64,000 nucleotides of DNA from Solanum dulcamara (GCF_947179165.1 NC_077242.1:77791097-77855096), one strand, 5' to 3'. Shown: positions 1 to 12,342, numbered from the stretch's first letter. Made by a program: numbers and translations. Notes: generated by a model from the sequence alone, not told the origin.

Positions 1-117
1 AAAATTTGGTGAAAAGTACTATTTATGTGAATAGTAAATTTTGGTGACGGTACAGTTTGTCACGATTGTTCGCAAAAATATTCAAAAATAATCTACAAGG
101 GTGTGAAGCAAATAACA

Positions 118-1125
118 ATGTCGAGTACAACAAAGTTTGACGTTGAGAAATTCAATAAGACTAATTTCTCATTGTGAAAATTAAAAATAAGAGCGATATT
201 AAGAAAAGACAATTGCTTAGCTGCAATTGAAGATAGACCCACAGACTTTACTAATGACATCAAGTGGAACGACATAGACAGCAACGCAGTTGTTGATCTA
301 CACTTGACACTAGATGATCAAGTGTTGTCTAGTATGGCTTAAAAACGGACAGCGAATGAAATATGGGATACTCTTACGGGATTGTATGAGGCCAAATTTT
401 TGCATAATAAAATCTTCTTAAAAAGAAGATTGTATACTCTTCGAATGACAGAGTCCATGTCAGTTATTGAATACATCAATACTTTGAATACTCTATTTTC
501 ACAACTTACAACAATGGGCTGCAAAATGGAGGGGACTGAACGTGCGGAGCTTCTACTTCAAAGTCTACCTGACTCGTATGATCAACTCATCATTAACCTG
601 GCGAACAATACAGACAGTCTAGTTTTTGATGAAGCTGCAACCGCTGTCTTAGAAGAAGAAAATCGATGCAAAAATAAAGAAGACAGACAAGCAGGTTCGC
701 AGCAAGCTGAAGCTTTGACTATGGTGAGAGAAAGACCAACGAAACGTGGCCCCAATGGAAGTCACAATCATGGTAGATCTAAATCAAGAAGTAAGAAGAA
801 TATCAAGTGTCACAACTATGGCAAGAAATGGCACATCAAGAAAGATTGTTGGTTCAAGAAGAAGAGTGAACACCCTGAGTCATCAAATGCTCAAGGAAAT
901 GTCGCAATTACCTCGGATGATGGTGATATTTTATATAGTGAAGCAATATCAAATAAAGAAGGCAGAAAACGTTTCACTAATGTCTGGATCGTGGACAATA
1001 GAGCAACATGGCACATGACTTTCTGGAGAGAATATTTCCATCAATATAAACTTATCTCAAGAGGATTTGTGTTCATGGAGACGATCATGCTTTGGATGTT
1101 ATTGGTATTGGGTCCATCAAAATAA
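118..1125 (+). pseudogene. copia Gag and protease remnant
   Basis: The Gag frame starts at ATG 118 (MSSTTKFDVEKF) and is broken by TGA at 175-177 and by a further in-frame stop near 340. It is then open from 382 to 1125. The segment from about 382 to 700 is the UBN2-type Gag domain. A CCHC zinc knuckle lies near 808-852 but its second cysteine reads as tyrosine (CHNYGKKWH), which should abolish zinc binding. The aspartic protease core follows near 985-1017 as WIVDNRATWHM, where the usual DSGAT has become DNRAT. Gag coats the RNA in the particle and the protease matures the polyprotein. Neither can work here. Confidence 0.88.
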
Positions 1126-1369
1126 AGATGTATGATGGCACGGTACGCACCATCTAGGAGGTATGACATGTAAAAGACTTGAGAAAGAATCTATTTTCTT
1201 TGAAATAATTAGATGATAATGGATGTTCATATAAGACTCATAGTGGAATCATGAAAATATCAAAATGAGCGCTTGTAGTGATGAAAGCGAAAAAACTTGC
1301 TGCAAATCTATGTGTTTAAAGTTGAAACGCATCAAGAAGGAGAAGCATCAACCACGTCAGCAAGTTTAT

Positions 1370-2230
1370 TTGAAGAATCAACAATGATGTGGCATCATAA
1401 ACTTGGCCATATGTCGGAATGAGGTTTGAAGATTCTTGCTGAGCAGAAGTTTCTTCTGAGGCTCAGAAAGGTTTCACTACCATTTTGCGAGCATTGTGTT
1501 ACCAGTAAGCAACATAGACTGAAGTTTAGCAGTTCCTCTGCTAAAAATAAGGAAATATTAGATCTGATCCACTATGATGTCTAGTAAACACATGTGAAGT
1601 TCCTAGGAGGAGCGAAATATTCCATGTCATTTATCGATAATTACTCTAGGAGAAGTTGAGTGTGTTCAATCAGGAGAAAGGAAGATGTTTTTGCAATTTT
1701 CAAAGAGTTCAAAATGCGGGTGGAACTTGAATCTAAGAAAAAGATCAAGTATTTGAGGACAGATAACAGAGAAAAATATACTGGTGATGAATTTGATAAC
1801 TTCTGTAAATAAGAAGGTATTAAAAGGCAGTACACAGTGGCATATACTCCACAGCAAAATGGAGTAGCAGAGCGGATAAACAAAACCTTATTGAAACGGA
1901 CAAGAGCTATGTTGGAAACTGCAAGATTGAAAAAATCATTCTGGCAGAAGCAATCAAAACCACATGTTATGTGATCAATCAGTCACCATCAACCGCAATT
2001 GATCTGAAAAACGCCAATGGAGATGTGAACAGGAAAACCAACTAATTATTCTTGTTTACATATATTCGGAAGTCCTACTTATTTTATGTACAACACTCAA
2101 GAAAAATAGAAGTTGGATTCGAAATCTAGGGAATGCATTTTCTTAGAGTATGCTGATGGAGTCAAGGGGTATCGCTTCTGGGATCCCACTACCCACAAGG
2201 TGATAATCAGTAGAGATATTGTATTTGTTG
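1370..2230 (+). pseudogene. copia integrase remnant
   Basis: Translation across several frame breaks gives the GAG-pre-integrase signature (WHHKLGHMS, near 1390), an HHCC-type zinc finger (CEHC, near 1490) and the integrase core. The core includes TPQQNGVAER at about 1846-1875, the conserved block just before the catalytic Glu region. Stops occur at many points, so no protein of useful length is encoded. In an active element this enzyme inserts the cDNA into chromosomal DNA. Confidence 0.85.
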
Positions 2231-2500
2231 AAAATAAAATACAAGCAAAAGAAGGTAGCACTTCAAAAAAAATCAGAGACTACTACAGTTGAAATTGAAG
2301 AAATAGAAGAAGTTCTAGTTTCTTCTAAAGCAGCACCAAAGCACGAAGAACAAGAGCAAGCTGAGATCGAAACTCCATAAGTTTGATGGTCAACTAGGGA
2401 AATAAGAGAAACAACTTGGCATTCAAATTATTCTATGGAGGACAATGTTGCATATTGACTATTAACAGAGGATGGAGAGCCTTCAACTTTTTACGAGGCT

Positions 2501-3559
2501 ATGAAAGTCAAAGAATCATCTTTTTGGATGGAAGCAATGCGAGAAGAAATTGAAGCTCTTCATAAAAATAAAATATTGGATCTTGTTCAATTACCACAAG
2601 AAAGAAAGACCATTAAAAATAAATGGATCTACAAGATCAAACGCAATGATAATGATCAAGTGGAGAAGTATCGTGCAAGATTGATAGTAAAATGATTCGA
2701 TCAGAAAGAAAGTATAGACTTCAATGAGATATTTTCTTTGGTGGTTCGACTCATAATAATTCGAATAGTCTTGGTAACGTGTGCTGCATTTGACTTGTAC
2801 TTGAAGCATTTAGATGTCAAAACTGCATTTCTTCATGGAGAGCTTGAAGAAGAAATTTACATGCTGCAACCAGAAGGTTTTGAAGAACAGGGAAAAGAGA
2901 ACTTGGTTTGCAAGTTGAAAAAATCTCTATACGGTCTCAAACAGGCACTGAGATGTTAGTATAAGAGATTTGATTCCTTCATTATAAGCCTTGGATACAA
3001 CAAACATAATTCAGATCCTTGTATTTATTACAAGAGATTTGGTGATGACGATTTTATTATTTTGCTATTTTATGTTGATGACATGTTGGTAGCAGGCCCC
3101 AACAAAGATCGACTCACAAATTTAAAGGCACAGTTCGCTAGGGAGTTTGAAATGAAGGACTTGGGACAAGCAAACAAGATTCTAGGAATGCAAATTCAAC
3201 GAAATAGAAATAATAAGAAGATTTGGCTTTCTCAAGAGAAGTACTTGAAGAAAATCTTGCGACGCTTCAAGATGCAAGACTATAAGTCAATTTCTACCCC
3301 ACTTCCTATTAATTTCAAGTTATCCTCAAGTATGAGTCCTAGCAATGAAGCAGAGAGGATAAAGATATATCGAGTACCGTATGCATCAGTAGTGGGAAGT
3401 TTAATGTTCACCATGATATGTACAAGACCTGACATTGCACAAGCAGTGCGAGTGATTAGTCGATACATGACTAATCCTGATAGAGAATATTTGAATACTG
3501 TTAAGAGGATCCTAAGATATATCAAGGGTACCTCAAATGTTGCAATGTGTTATAGATGA
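2501..3559 (+). pseudogene. copia reverse transcriptase remnant
   Basis: The RVT_2 domain is split into open pieces at 2501-2695, 2738-2959 and 3062-3559. Visible blocks include KTAFLHGELEEEIYMLQPEGF, KSLYGLKQA and the catalytic FYVDDML (3065-3085), so the active-site aspartates survive locally. The pieces are separated by single stop codons, for example after LIVK near 2694 and after the KQAL block at 2957. It is a non-functional copy. Confidence 0.92.
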
Positions 3560-3637
3560 TCAGACTTTACTGTTAAATGTTGTGTTGATTCAGATTATGC
3601 AGGTGATCTTGATAAAAGCAAGTTCATCACAGGTTAT

Positions 3638-4036
3638 GTGTTCACTCTTGCTAGAGGAGCTGTAAGCTGGGTTTCAAAACTACAGTCTATCGTAGCTACA
3701 TCTACGACGGAAGCAGAATATGTAGCGGCTACACAAGCTAGCAAAAAGGCAATATGGATGCAGATGTTACTGGATGAGCTCAGGCACAAACAAGAGAACG
3801 TTGCTCTATTTTGTGACAGTTAGAGTGCTTTGCATCTTGCAAAGAATCTGATATTTCATTCAAGGACAAAACACATACGAGTTCAGTATCACTTTGTTCA
3901 TGAGAAGGTGGAAGAAGGCAGTATGGATATTCAGAAAATTCATACTAATGACAACCTAGCAGATATGTTTACTAAGCCGATCAACAGTAACAAGTTTATA
4001 TGGTGTCGATCTTCTATTGGCCTAACAGGAACGTAA
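3638..4036 (+). pseudogene. copia RNase H remnant
   Basis: Two open pieces (3638-3823 and 3830-4036) give the copia RNase H signature STTEAEYVAATQASKKAIWM and the terminal block ending in DNLADMFTKP. One stop codon (TAG near 3821) divides the domain. It sits directly upstream of the polypurine-like tract and the 3' LTR, as expected for copia order. Confidence 0.9.
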
Positions 4037-4109
4037 CATTGCAGTAATTGGGTAGAAAGGATGGTGTGAAGACTTAATTGATTCTCAATTAAATCTTTAA
4101 GTGGGAGAA

Positions 4110-4590
4110 TGAAAGAAAGTCAAAAAGGGAGGTGCACATGCACCATCCAAGAAGAAAACGTGTATTTTATGCGTTGTTGCCTTCTTTAGCAGCCTTTGAC
4201 AAGAAAATACGTATTTTACACAAAAAATGCGTATTTTCATGTTCCCAGTTTCCTATAAATAGAGGGCTTCTTGCCCTCATTTAGATCATCCCACAAAAAT
4301 ATAATTCAAAAGAGTAAGAACACAAAGAGAGTTATACACCAAGATAAATATTGTAGTCTTGAATGTCCTCTTTAGTGAGTTATTCATTTTACAAGAGAAA
4401 AGTGTTTATTGTTGTTTTCTTCTTGTATTTGAGAGCAGTGTATCCAATATTATCATAGTAAAATCTTTCTACCCCGTGATTTTTTCCCTCTATCTGTTTG
4501 AGGGATTTCCACGTAAAATTCTCGTGTCCAATTTATTTTCATTATTTATTATCATTTCAAACTTTAGTTGTGCTGCTTCCTCCCCTAACA
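4110..4590 (+). repeat. 3' LTR of the copia element
   Basis: A purine-rich tract (AAGTGGGAGAA, about 4098-4109) precedes a segment that starts TGAAAGAAAG at 4110 and ends CCCCTAACA at 4590, giving TG...CA ends. It holds a TATA-like box (CCTATAAATAGAGGG, about 4251-4265) and the U5-like block near 4485-4530 (GGATTTCCACGTAAAATTC) common in plant copia LTRs. No second copy is in the window to confirm the limits. Confidence 0.65.
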
Positions 4591-4779
4591 TCTTTTATAT
4601 GTATGCATGGATAATGACCGGCTGTTAGAATTTGGATATAGTGTTTAGGGTTTGGCCCATCTCTAATGTCTTGTTATTGGAGAGGGTGTTTATATATATA
4701 TAAAAGTTTTTTTTCTCACTTAGTGTTCTCAATATTCATCTGCATTGATGTTTGATTAAATTCAGATTTATGGGATCTT

Positions 4780-4905
4780 CTAACAGGAGCCTCCTCCCCT
4801 CACACCCTCTTTATTTTTAGAAACTCAAATTCAAAATCTCTAGTTAAGAATGAATGGATTCTAACCATTTCACCACGATCCGATCCATTTTAGTGGGTTG
4901 ATATC
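4780..4905 (-). repeat. SINE-like tRNA-derived fragment
   Basis: Read on the minus strand, the segment has a degraded RNA polymerase III B box (gattTTGAATTTGAG region) and the flank typical of Solanaceae SINEs, where gene-proximal text resembles a clause of the form 'confirmed by loss of CpG'. On the plus strand this is AAACTCAAATTCAAAATCTC followed by TAACCATTTCACCACGATCC. No target duplication was identified. The call is by pattern resemblance to other SINE copies in this window. Confidence 0.4.
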
Positions 4906-7389
4906 GGATTACGACATTTCGACCCTTCAAAAATGTGGGTCCTTTTCTCTTTCGTGTAGTTTTTTTAATTAAGGAATGGCTTTTCAAGAGTAAGATAGGC
5001 CAATATAATATACATAATGTAAAATTATTTCTTAATAATTTGAATGTATGTTTCTCCTCAAAAATAATATTCTATTTATTTTTTATTTGATACATTATAC
5101 AAATCATAATAAAGGAATACAAATATTTTATTAGATAGTTAAATAAATTATAAGAAAATAACAAAGAATTAAAAAAAAAATTAGTGTTAGTTTGGTTGAT
5201 TTATCTCGTAAAAATTCACTCAAACCCATCCATTTAACATATAACCCTAAGCCAGAGGTATTTGATTTGATCGATCACACTGTCATCCATTATTAAAAAA
5301 AAAATCAACATGCTTTGATAATGAAAATGATTCAGACGCACACGTACACATGAGATGACATGTTAGTGAAGACATCATTAAGTAAATATAGTGACTAGGA
5401 TGGATTGGAAAACGTGAGATTTTAGTGGACGGCCTATCTTGAAATTCATGGCAAAAGAGGAACACTACAAAAGGAAGGCCAATGTTCATGGCATATATAA
5501 AGGAGATAAAACAAAGTTGGATTTCAACATCAAAACCACTGAAAATCCTATGACGAAAAGATTCATATCTTCCATCCTAACTTTCATTATTATTGTTATA
5601 TAGTACTTATTATTTTTTCAACAACTTAATATTTCACCTTACTATATAATCCTCTTTAATTAGCCTAATAAATCTCACAAACTTGTCTCTAGCTAGAACT
5701 GGGTCATAATCGAATCGAAAATTAAATCACGCCTACTATAAAAATGATAATACATATTATGGCTTATAAAGCTTTTCTATTTCTGCTTTTATTTCAATGC
5801 AGAATTCGCTTAAAATATCATGTTCATTTTCTTTTTCAAAAATTTACAAGGTCTAAAAATCTATCCGTCCTTCTCGTTGGTTCGCCTCCATGACGAGCCA
5901 CACAAATTTATAACCTATATATAATGTGTTCATGAATTTTGATGCAATAAAAATTCGACAAATCACAAACATGTCCACTACACCTTGATCATAGGAATTC
6001 CAATATGCTGTATGCAAAGAAACACTACCTCCAATTAATTCACTGTTCTACCAAAGTCTGCCATTTTCTCATGTGACTCTCTCTTCTTCTTCTTCTTTTT
6101 TTAAATTTTTTTCTTTTATTATTTTGTCAAATTCATATGCTGCTATATTTTGTTATATATGGTGCACTTTGCCAATAAATAGTACTACTTATTAACTATG
6201 AGACACAACACCACATGAATCTTTAGTTGTTACACTCAATTATAAGTGCAAATCCATTAGTCAAAGGAACAATTTAGAACATAAAAACCAGGATCCCTTG
6301 GTGGTACGAAAAAAATTAGCGACTGATAACTTGTATCGTTAATTCTATTTAAAAAGGAATTAGTGGAGGATTCTTAAAAACAGTTTTGTCAACCATGGGT
6401 TATGTAGACTATTTAGCGAGAGGAATCTTATTATTTTTAGTGTCAATCGAGCTACATTTTATTTATCATTTATAATATTGTATTATGGAAAAGAATTGAT
6501 GTGTTTAATTTGGCTTGGAATCTCAAGGCCTATATGTTCCAAACAGGTGGTAAATAAATATTAATTAATTATGAGATTATGTTGTGTCTGTTGATAGCAG
6601 AATTGATAGGCGACAAGGCAAGAATAAAGATCAATATTATTATGATTAATTAATTATGTGTCACAAACTATATATTAAGAAATACTTCAGGAGAGCCCAT
6701 CCCTTTTTTGTTATAGCAAATAGTGGGATTTATTATTTTCCTGTTTTTCTACAGTTTAAGGCACATCCCCATGTGCTTTGTGCTCAGTTTATCTTCATTA
6801 ATATTCATACCCAGCTAGTGGGTTCGATCAAATGCCAATCTTGACTACTTATTAATTTGATAATTTATGTGATTCGACTTCACATCCACTATTTACCTAG
6901 CTAGCTAAATGTATGGCCAAGAATTATTAGTCCATTTCCTTTTATAACTAAAATTTTTGCGGAAGATGGTGAATTAACGAGCACATAAATCAAATTAAGA
7001 AGACAAGATTTGATTTAACAAGGTTTGGCCCGCACCGACGATGTTTTAATTCTCCTTGTATGGAAATATAATACTAGTATTACTTTTCTGGTCTGACATT
7101 TCTTAATATTTAATGGATCCAATTGATTCTTGTAAATAGTAAAGCAATAAGTATTTTTGAGGTATATTAGGATTGATATAATTTTATTATCTTTAAGTAG
7201 AAATTTTGAATTTGAGTAAATATTATCAAAAATAAAAATTTATTTTCTCCTTAATGACTTTTGGACTGTTGCACGATCTAAATCCGAATTAATCGAGGCT
7301 TCAATAATATTGATACAGAGTACCCAAAAAAAAAGGAGTTTTAATGTGGGAGTGGGGTGCGAACTGCAAAGTAAGGGGAAAACACTTAC
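4906..7389. other. AT-rich intergenic DNA, no gene seen
   Basis: Only short chance reading frames occur (for example 5283-5489 and 6656-6844) and none shows a recognisable motif. Poly-A and poly-T tracts and AT-rich tracts dominate. I see no tRNA or other RNA gene. Confidence 0.6.
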
Positions 7390-7556
7390 CAACAAAAGTT
7401 GTAGTAAATTGGTAAGTACTAATTCATTCAAAATTAAAGATCTCGAGTTCAAATCGCCTTTCTTAAAAAGTATTTTATTTTTTAATATAAAATTTTTTGA
7501 CACGAATCCAAACTTAATCATATTTCAATATGAATATCCGGGATATAAAAAAAAAA
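7390..7556 (+). repeat. Degraded SINE-like sequence with A-rich end
   Basis: An A-box-like segment (TAGTAAATTGG, near 7405) and a B-box-like segment (GAGTTCAAATC, near 7447) lie about 40 bp apart in the order of a tRNA-derived SINE head. The region ends in a run of A at about 7546-7557. No target duplication was established. The open frame across it (7310-7615) is likely chance. Confidence 0.4.
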
Positions 7557-9162
7557 AAGGAGAAGCACTTGGGTGGCGTACATGCAAGATAATAGAAGGG
7601 ACCCATAATAAATAGAGTAATGTAATTGAGTTAATAACGTACTCTATATAAGTCACATCAAACATTTCCCAGAAATGAACTAAAGTTTGTAACTTACTCT
7701 TTTTTGGCTCTGAATTCTAGTTAGTTCATAAATGGCATCAAATGACATTAAAATGAATGAATGATCAAATGATATAATTATTTGTTATACTGCCAAGAAA
7801 ATTGATGATCCCCAAGTGATCCTGTCAGTGTTGCGTTTTACTTATTCACTCGCTCTGTCTATATTAAGTAAATTTTTTCAAATTATTTTCATAAATCAAA
7901 ATAAATAAATTGTTCAAAATTTTTTAAAGTAGAGATTTTTTTTTTATATTTAGTCTTCATTTAATAAGGTTCTTAATTACTTAACATTTTCTAAGAAAAT
8001 AATTTGAGAACTAATATTTATATTTTAATATAAGTATATTAAAATATCCATTTGATATTAATTTTGGATTTTGTTATTTCTATGTACTTAGATATATCTT
8101 TGTTGTGAATTGTGATTCGTGATCTACATTTCTAATGACTTTGTCCAATTAGCAGGCAAATCTTGGTTTTTAAAAGTTGTTAAAGTTAAGGTTTTTGTTG
8201 GGAATTATATCCAACATCCATTAATATAGTAAGACTCCACTCCATTGAACTAAATTACTCAACTTTTAAAAAGCTAATGAACATGTTCCTAGTCAAATTA
8301 CAACTAGCTAGACCCCCTAAAAATATACTAGGATCCTGTTAGGGCTACAAATTAAAATAATATACTATTACACGACACATATTATATATGGTACTATAAA
8401 TTAGGGGCAGGAAGCATATAGAAAATGAAACATGTTTAGGACTACATGGTACAACATGAGTTCATTATACACCTGTACACCATACATAAAATTATGCAAT
8501 TAATTATTTTATTGCAGAATTTGTCTAGTCAAGCTAGTTTATCTCAATCACTAATTAATTTATTTAATGGGAAAATCAATTAGCAAGATCTTAGAAGCCT
8601 ATTTGTCCTATATGTGATAATTACTGGGACCTAATTAGCTAGAACCAAAGTTTTGATTGGACTCATGATTTGATAGCCTATTCGTTTCACAAATAAAAGA
8701 AAAAAACAAAGGCGTGATATTTTTAATAAGAGATTTAAGTCGAGTTTTTCTAAGTATGAATATGCCTATGTCATTTGTTAGAGAACGATTTTCTATCAAA
8801 TGTGAAATTTTCGGGAACAAATTTAAATTTAATTGAATTAAAAACTGATTTTTACAAACATTATATCTTGGTAAATATGTTTTTTATTTTCTTTAATTTT
8901 TTTTTTATAAGTTTAAGAGAACATGGAAATTTAATTGGACCGACAAGAGAGTCGAATGCTGCCCTTAGTGGAGGTGACAACCCTTTGATTCCCTTACTGA
9001 TTTTTGCAGTTATTTTGTCTCTCTCTTATTCTAATTATAATTAATAAAAAAAATCCATCACTTTTCTTCACCTATTCAATATTTTAATTTTTTATTTGGT
9101 TAATTAAAAACTTATTGTTCACCATATGGGATTAGTATTTTTTCCACTATATATCATTAATA
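7557..9162. other. AT-rich intergenic DNA, no gene seen
   Basis: No reading frame with recognisable motifs. A segment at about 7849 (CTCGCTCTGTCTATATTAAG) resembles the end of a Stowaway MITE but its partner end was not found. Confidence 0.5.
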
Positions 9163-9423
9163 CTACCTCGGTCTCAATTAATATGACATTTTTCACTTTC
9201 GAAGAATCAACTAATTTAATTTTAACTGTAAATTCGAATATGAAATCTTTAATTTTTTTAAAATAAAATTTATATATTCGGATACTACATAAATAGTAGT
9301 ATAAGTCAAAATGATTGTCAATTTAAAATATTTAAAGAATATATGAAAAAACTATTATCAAAGATAGACAAATATTTGAATCGCGAAATTCGAAAGATAT
9401 CACATAAATTAAAACGAATGGAG
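9163..9423. mobile_element. Stowaway-like MITE
   Basis: The 261-bp segment starts CTACCTCGGTCTCAATTAAT and its other end, reverse-complemented, starts CTCCATTCGTTTTAATTTAT. These are imperfect terminal inverted repeats of the CTCCCTCCGTCCC type seen in Stowaway (Tc1/mariner) elements. TA dinucleotides flank both ends (9161-9162 and 9424-9425), the expected target duplication. There is no coding capacity. A related copy lies at 53781-54077. Confidence 0.75.
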
Positions 9424-9799
9424 TAATACATCTCAACATGTCGTAAGAGGTTATCTAATTAATCTGCTTAAAATTTTAGGTTTGTTCTAAGTTATTGAAA
9501 GTATTTTCCTATCAAGTCAATTATGTAGCTAAAAAGAAGTCTAAAGAACGAAAACTATTGAAACAAGCATATTGTAGGATTAATAGGCTAAATTAATAAT
9601 GAACGTCTATAATATAATATATATATATAAGGTTCTTCTTCTTGACCAAATATGTAATCTTTATTAACAGATTCATAATAATAATTTTATACTATGAATA
9701 TATAAAAAAAATAAATCTTTAGCTCTTCTTATAATTCACGACATGCCCTCCTTTAATTTCTCTCTCTATTTCGCACACAGATACACTCAATATTTTCCC

Positions 9800-9807
9800 T
9801 ATATATA
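9800..9807 (+). promoter_or_regulatory. TATA box of the C2H2 zinc-finger gene
   Basis: TATATATA lies about 150 bp upstream of the ATG at 9957, followed by a CT-rich leader (CTTCTTCTTCTTC near 9897-9915) typical of plant 5' untranslated regions. Position and sequence fit a core promoter. No transcript data were available. Confidence 0.5.
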
Positions 9808-9956
9808 CATTTGGCCCCCCTTCACTTTCCACAAACCTAACTTCAACTCACCAATTACACTACTCACAAATATAAAAAAAACTTATTAACTATTACTTCT
9901 TCTTCTTCAACTTCTTGATTGTCGTCGTTTTCTTATTATTATTGAAATCTTTAGCT

Positions 9957-10436
9957 ATGAGTTATGAACCAAACACGGTCTTAAACCTAAGCCTATCAAG
10001 AAATGATCTTTTACTTGATCAATCATCGTCGTCGTCATCATCGTCCCCTTTAAGCCCGATAGAGCCACGTGTTTTCTCGTGCAACTATTGTAGAAGAAAG
10101 TTCTATAGTTCACAGGCTCTAGGAGGACACCAGAATGCTCATAAACTCGAAAGAACCCTAGCTAAGAAGAGTAGGGAGCTGAGTTCATCCCTCCGCGTGC
10201 CTCATTCAAGTTGGTCGAATAATAATAATAATAATAATAATAATCGGACTGGTGGCTCGTTGAGCCCTAGTGGTCTGAGCCATGGTGGTCATGGTCATGG
10301 TGCTAGGTTTGTTACAAATAATGATTTAATAAGCTATGGAAGAAGAGAGATTATGATGAGTTATGACTCTATGAAAAATGGTCATGAGAGTGTTCAAGAG
10401 GATTTTGGCCACCTTGACTTGTCCTTGAGGCTTTGA
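9957..10436 (+). CDS. Single C2H2 zinc-finger EAR repressor (KNUCKLES/ZFP type)
   Basis: A 159-aa single-exon transcription factor. One C2H2 finger spans Cys42-Cys45-His58-His62 and carries the plant-specific QALGGH motif (residues 53-58), which contacts DNA in this family. Two EAR-type repression motifs are visible: LNLSLS near residue 9 and LDLSLRL at the very C-terminus (153-159). EAR motifs recruit TOPLESS-type co-repressors, so the protein is probably a nuclear repressor of development genes. The layout matches the short KNUCKLES/ZFP subfamily, but I cannot say which member. The start is the first ATG in the frame; upstream in-frame codons are non-ATG. Runs of eight Ser (23-30) and nine Asn come from triplet microsatellites and probably vary in length. 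The finger is complete, so the gene looks functional. Confidence 0.93.
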   Translation: MSYEPNTVLNLSLSRNDLLLDQSSSSSSSSPLSPIEPRVFSCNYCRRKFYSSQALGGHQNAHKLERTLAKKSRELSSSLRVPHSSWSNNNNNNNNNRTGGSLSPSGLSHGGHGHGARFVTNNDLISYGRREIMMSYDSMKNGHESVQEDFGHLDLSLRL

Positions 10437-11129
10437 TCATCATCAACAACTTTTTTTTTTGGTTATTTGTTACTTCATGAAATTGTTGTAATTTTCAACC
10501 TATTTTGAGGTGGTTAATTAATTAAAAATTCTTCTCAGAGTTCTTATTAATTAACGGAAGGATGAGAAATCTCTTTTAGCCCGAGGTCTTAAGTTAAATA
10601 TATATGCGTTATTTTTAAATTTTTCTAAATATAAGAATTCTCCTGAAAAAATTTCTAATATATATTGACTTTGTTGGTATCATGAAGAAAATTGCTTTTC
10701 TTCTTCTTTTCCTAAAAATGTATATACGGGCAATATCGTTGTAAGAAAATTCAATTTCACGCTTCAGAGTCCTTGATTTCGTTCTTCTTCCTATCATTTT
10801 TTTAATATAATATGAATTGTTATATGATACTATAATTCACTTGTGTCAGCAAAGTTATTGAAATAAGATAGAATTTGTTGTTGTGCATTAATTGATCAAT
10901 ATAAGATTCAATTCATGTTTTATTATTCTCTTCTTGCAGTCCTATTTTTATAAACATTTGTTTGTATACATTGTATCATTTTACCGGATGATGAAAACTA
11001 ATTGAAGTTAAGTTTTGGAGTAACCATAAAGTTATTCTAAAGAGTAAAAATTAAAGATCAACTTATCCACGATTTTGAGGCTCAAAAATTTAAAGACCAT
11101 TTCAAAGTAAGGGCATTTGTGCAAATGAC
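10437..11129. other. Intergenic, 3' flank of the zinc-finger gene
   Basis: AT-rich DNA with no recognisable gene or repeat. The 61-codon minus frame at 10615-10797 has no motif. Confidence 0.55.
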
Positions 11130-11312
11130 CCAAACATTTTTTTTGTTTCCACCTGGGTGTCCATTATCCGCATTGGGAAAGTCCCCTATTTGGGGATAAA
11201 CCGCTTCATATAACGAAAAGTATATATCCAGCAGGACTTAAACCTGAAACTTCTGATTAAGGATGAATGTTAAGTAGTCCCTCCAAACACCCATCCAATA
11301 GTAACCTAATGT
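11130..11312 (-). repeat. SINE copy, minus orientation
   Basis: The plus strand reads poly-T, then GGGTGTCCATTATCCGCATT, then a B-box complement (GGACTTAAACC). This is the reverse of a Solanaceae tRNA-derived SINE. Read on the minus strand, the B box is GGTTTAAGTCC. The same GGTGTCC..CCGCATT text recurs in degraded form at 18265, 18455 and 27413, so these form one family in this window. Confidence 0.6.
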
Positions 11313-11625
11313 AATGTATATGCAAAAACATCACAAAAACTGTCAAATAAAAGAGTGTTTCATGCCAAAATATCACAAATATCTAGTCGTCCTGGACCAC
11401 GTATCTAAAACACATTTTACTAACATGTATACCAAGACTAAATGAGCAATTCCATGAATACTTTTAGCCATTTAATTATCTTTTCTTTTAAATTTCCATA
11501 ACATGGGATAAAGGGGAAGTTGATATTGATTTTTTGGTATAACGATTTATATTTTTTATATTGGTTTATTGATTTGGTTATTAATTCTCTCACATTTAAA
11601 CTGATAACCGATGAGTACTTTTTTA

Positions 11626-12342
11626 TGTTGGGTTTAATTGATAGGTTGAATGGAAAATGGAGGGAAAAGAAGTGGAGGGAAAAATGAGTTGTTCCCTCTT
11701 GCTTTATGAAATAAGCATTTGTCCCACATAGGTGGTAGAAAGAAAAAATCTCCTACTTAAAAGTAGAAGCACTCCTTTGTGTTGCTAAAGGGTCAAGAAG
11801 AGGGTCTCCCCTCGTGCTGTTATCGTTGCTCGCTCGGCTCGGCTACGGATTCAGATTTAGCAAACCTTAAAGTTGCAACCTTTTCCCAACAGGTACATTT
11901 TCTGAAAAGACCTTTTTCCCAACAGACACCTTTTCTGAAAAGTTGCAAACAAACTATATATTTCTGTTGATCCTCAGAATTGTTCTAACGAAAATTTTCT
12001 GATAAACAATCTTCTTCTTTTTCTTTTCTGCACTTTCTAAAATCTCGTGTGATATACTGCTTTCGAGTGGTTCGCAGTCACCATAATTTGTTGTACCGCT
12101 ATTCTGGTGAGTAAATCGTTCTATTCTGGGAGGAAAGATTGCAAAACCTTGGGTACGTTGAGGGGAATGGTTTCCTTAAGAACACACTGTGCATTCAGTG
12201 GCTCGATCTTTGTTCTTACATAATTTTTCCAAATACTATTCCTATTTTCAGTTTCTGTTTTAATTTTTTCAAAAATTATTGTTACTGTTTTAATATTTTA
12301 CAATACAGATTAATAACATTTTATCCCCCCAGGAGAAATAGC
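11626..12342 (+). repeat. Probable copia LTR (solo or fragment)
   Basis: The segment starts TGTTGGGTTTAATTG, holds a U3/R-like block (GTCCCACATAGGTGG, CTCGCTCGGCTCGGCTACGG) and ends near GAGAAATAGCA. This text resembles a copia LTR plus leader known from Solanaceae, by recollection only. No target duplication matches at these limits and no internal domains flank it, so the borders are uncertain. Confidence 0.45.

Larger units (their letters stand above)
1..4590 (+). mobile_element. Decayed Ty1/copia retrotransposon, Tnt1-like
   Basis: Copia domain order is readable on the plus strand: gag, protease, integrase, reverse transcriptase, RNase H, then a 3' LTR. The 5' LTR and primer-binding site are not seen, so the element is either cut by the window edge or truncated. 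Every coding domain carries stops or frame breaks, so the copy is dead. Many breaks are TGG, CAA or CGA changed to a stop, as expected from C-to-T decay of methylated DNA. Similarity to the tobacco Tnt1 lineage is judged from the Gag start and RT motifs by recognition, not by search. Confidence 0.93.

Noticed and set aside
7240..7615. Overlapping plus and minus frames as a small gene
   Set aside because: No motif or promoter, and the plus frame crosses a degraded SINE-like region with an A-run.
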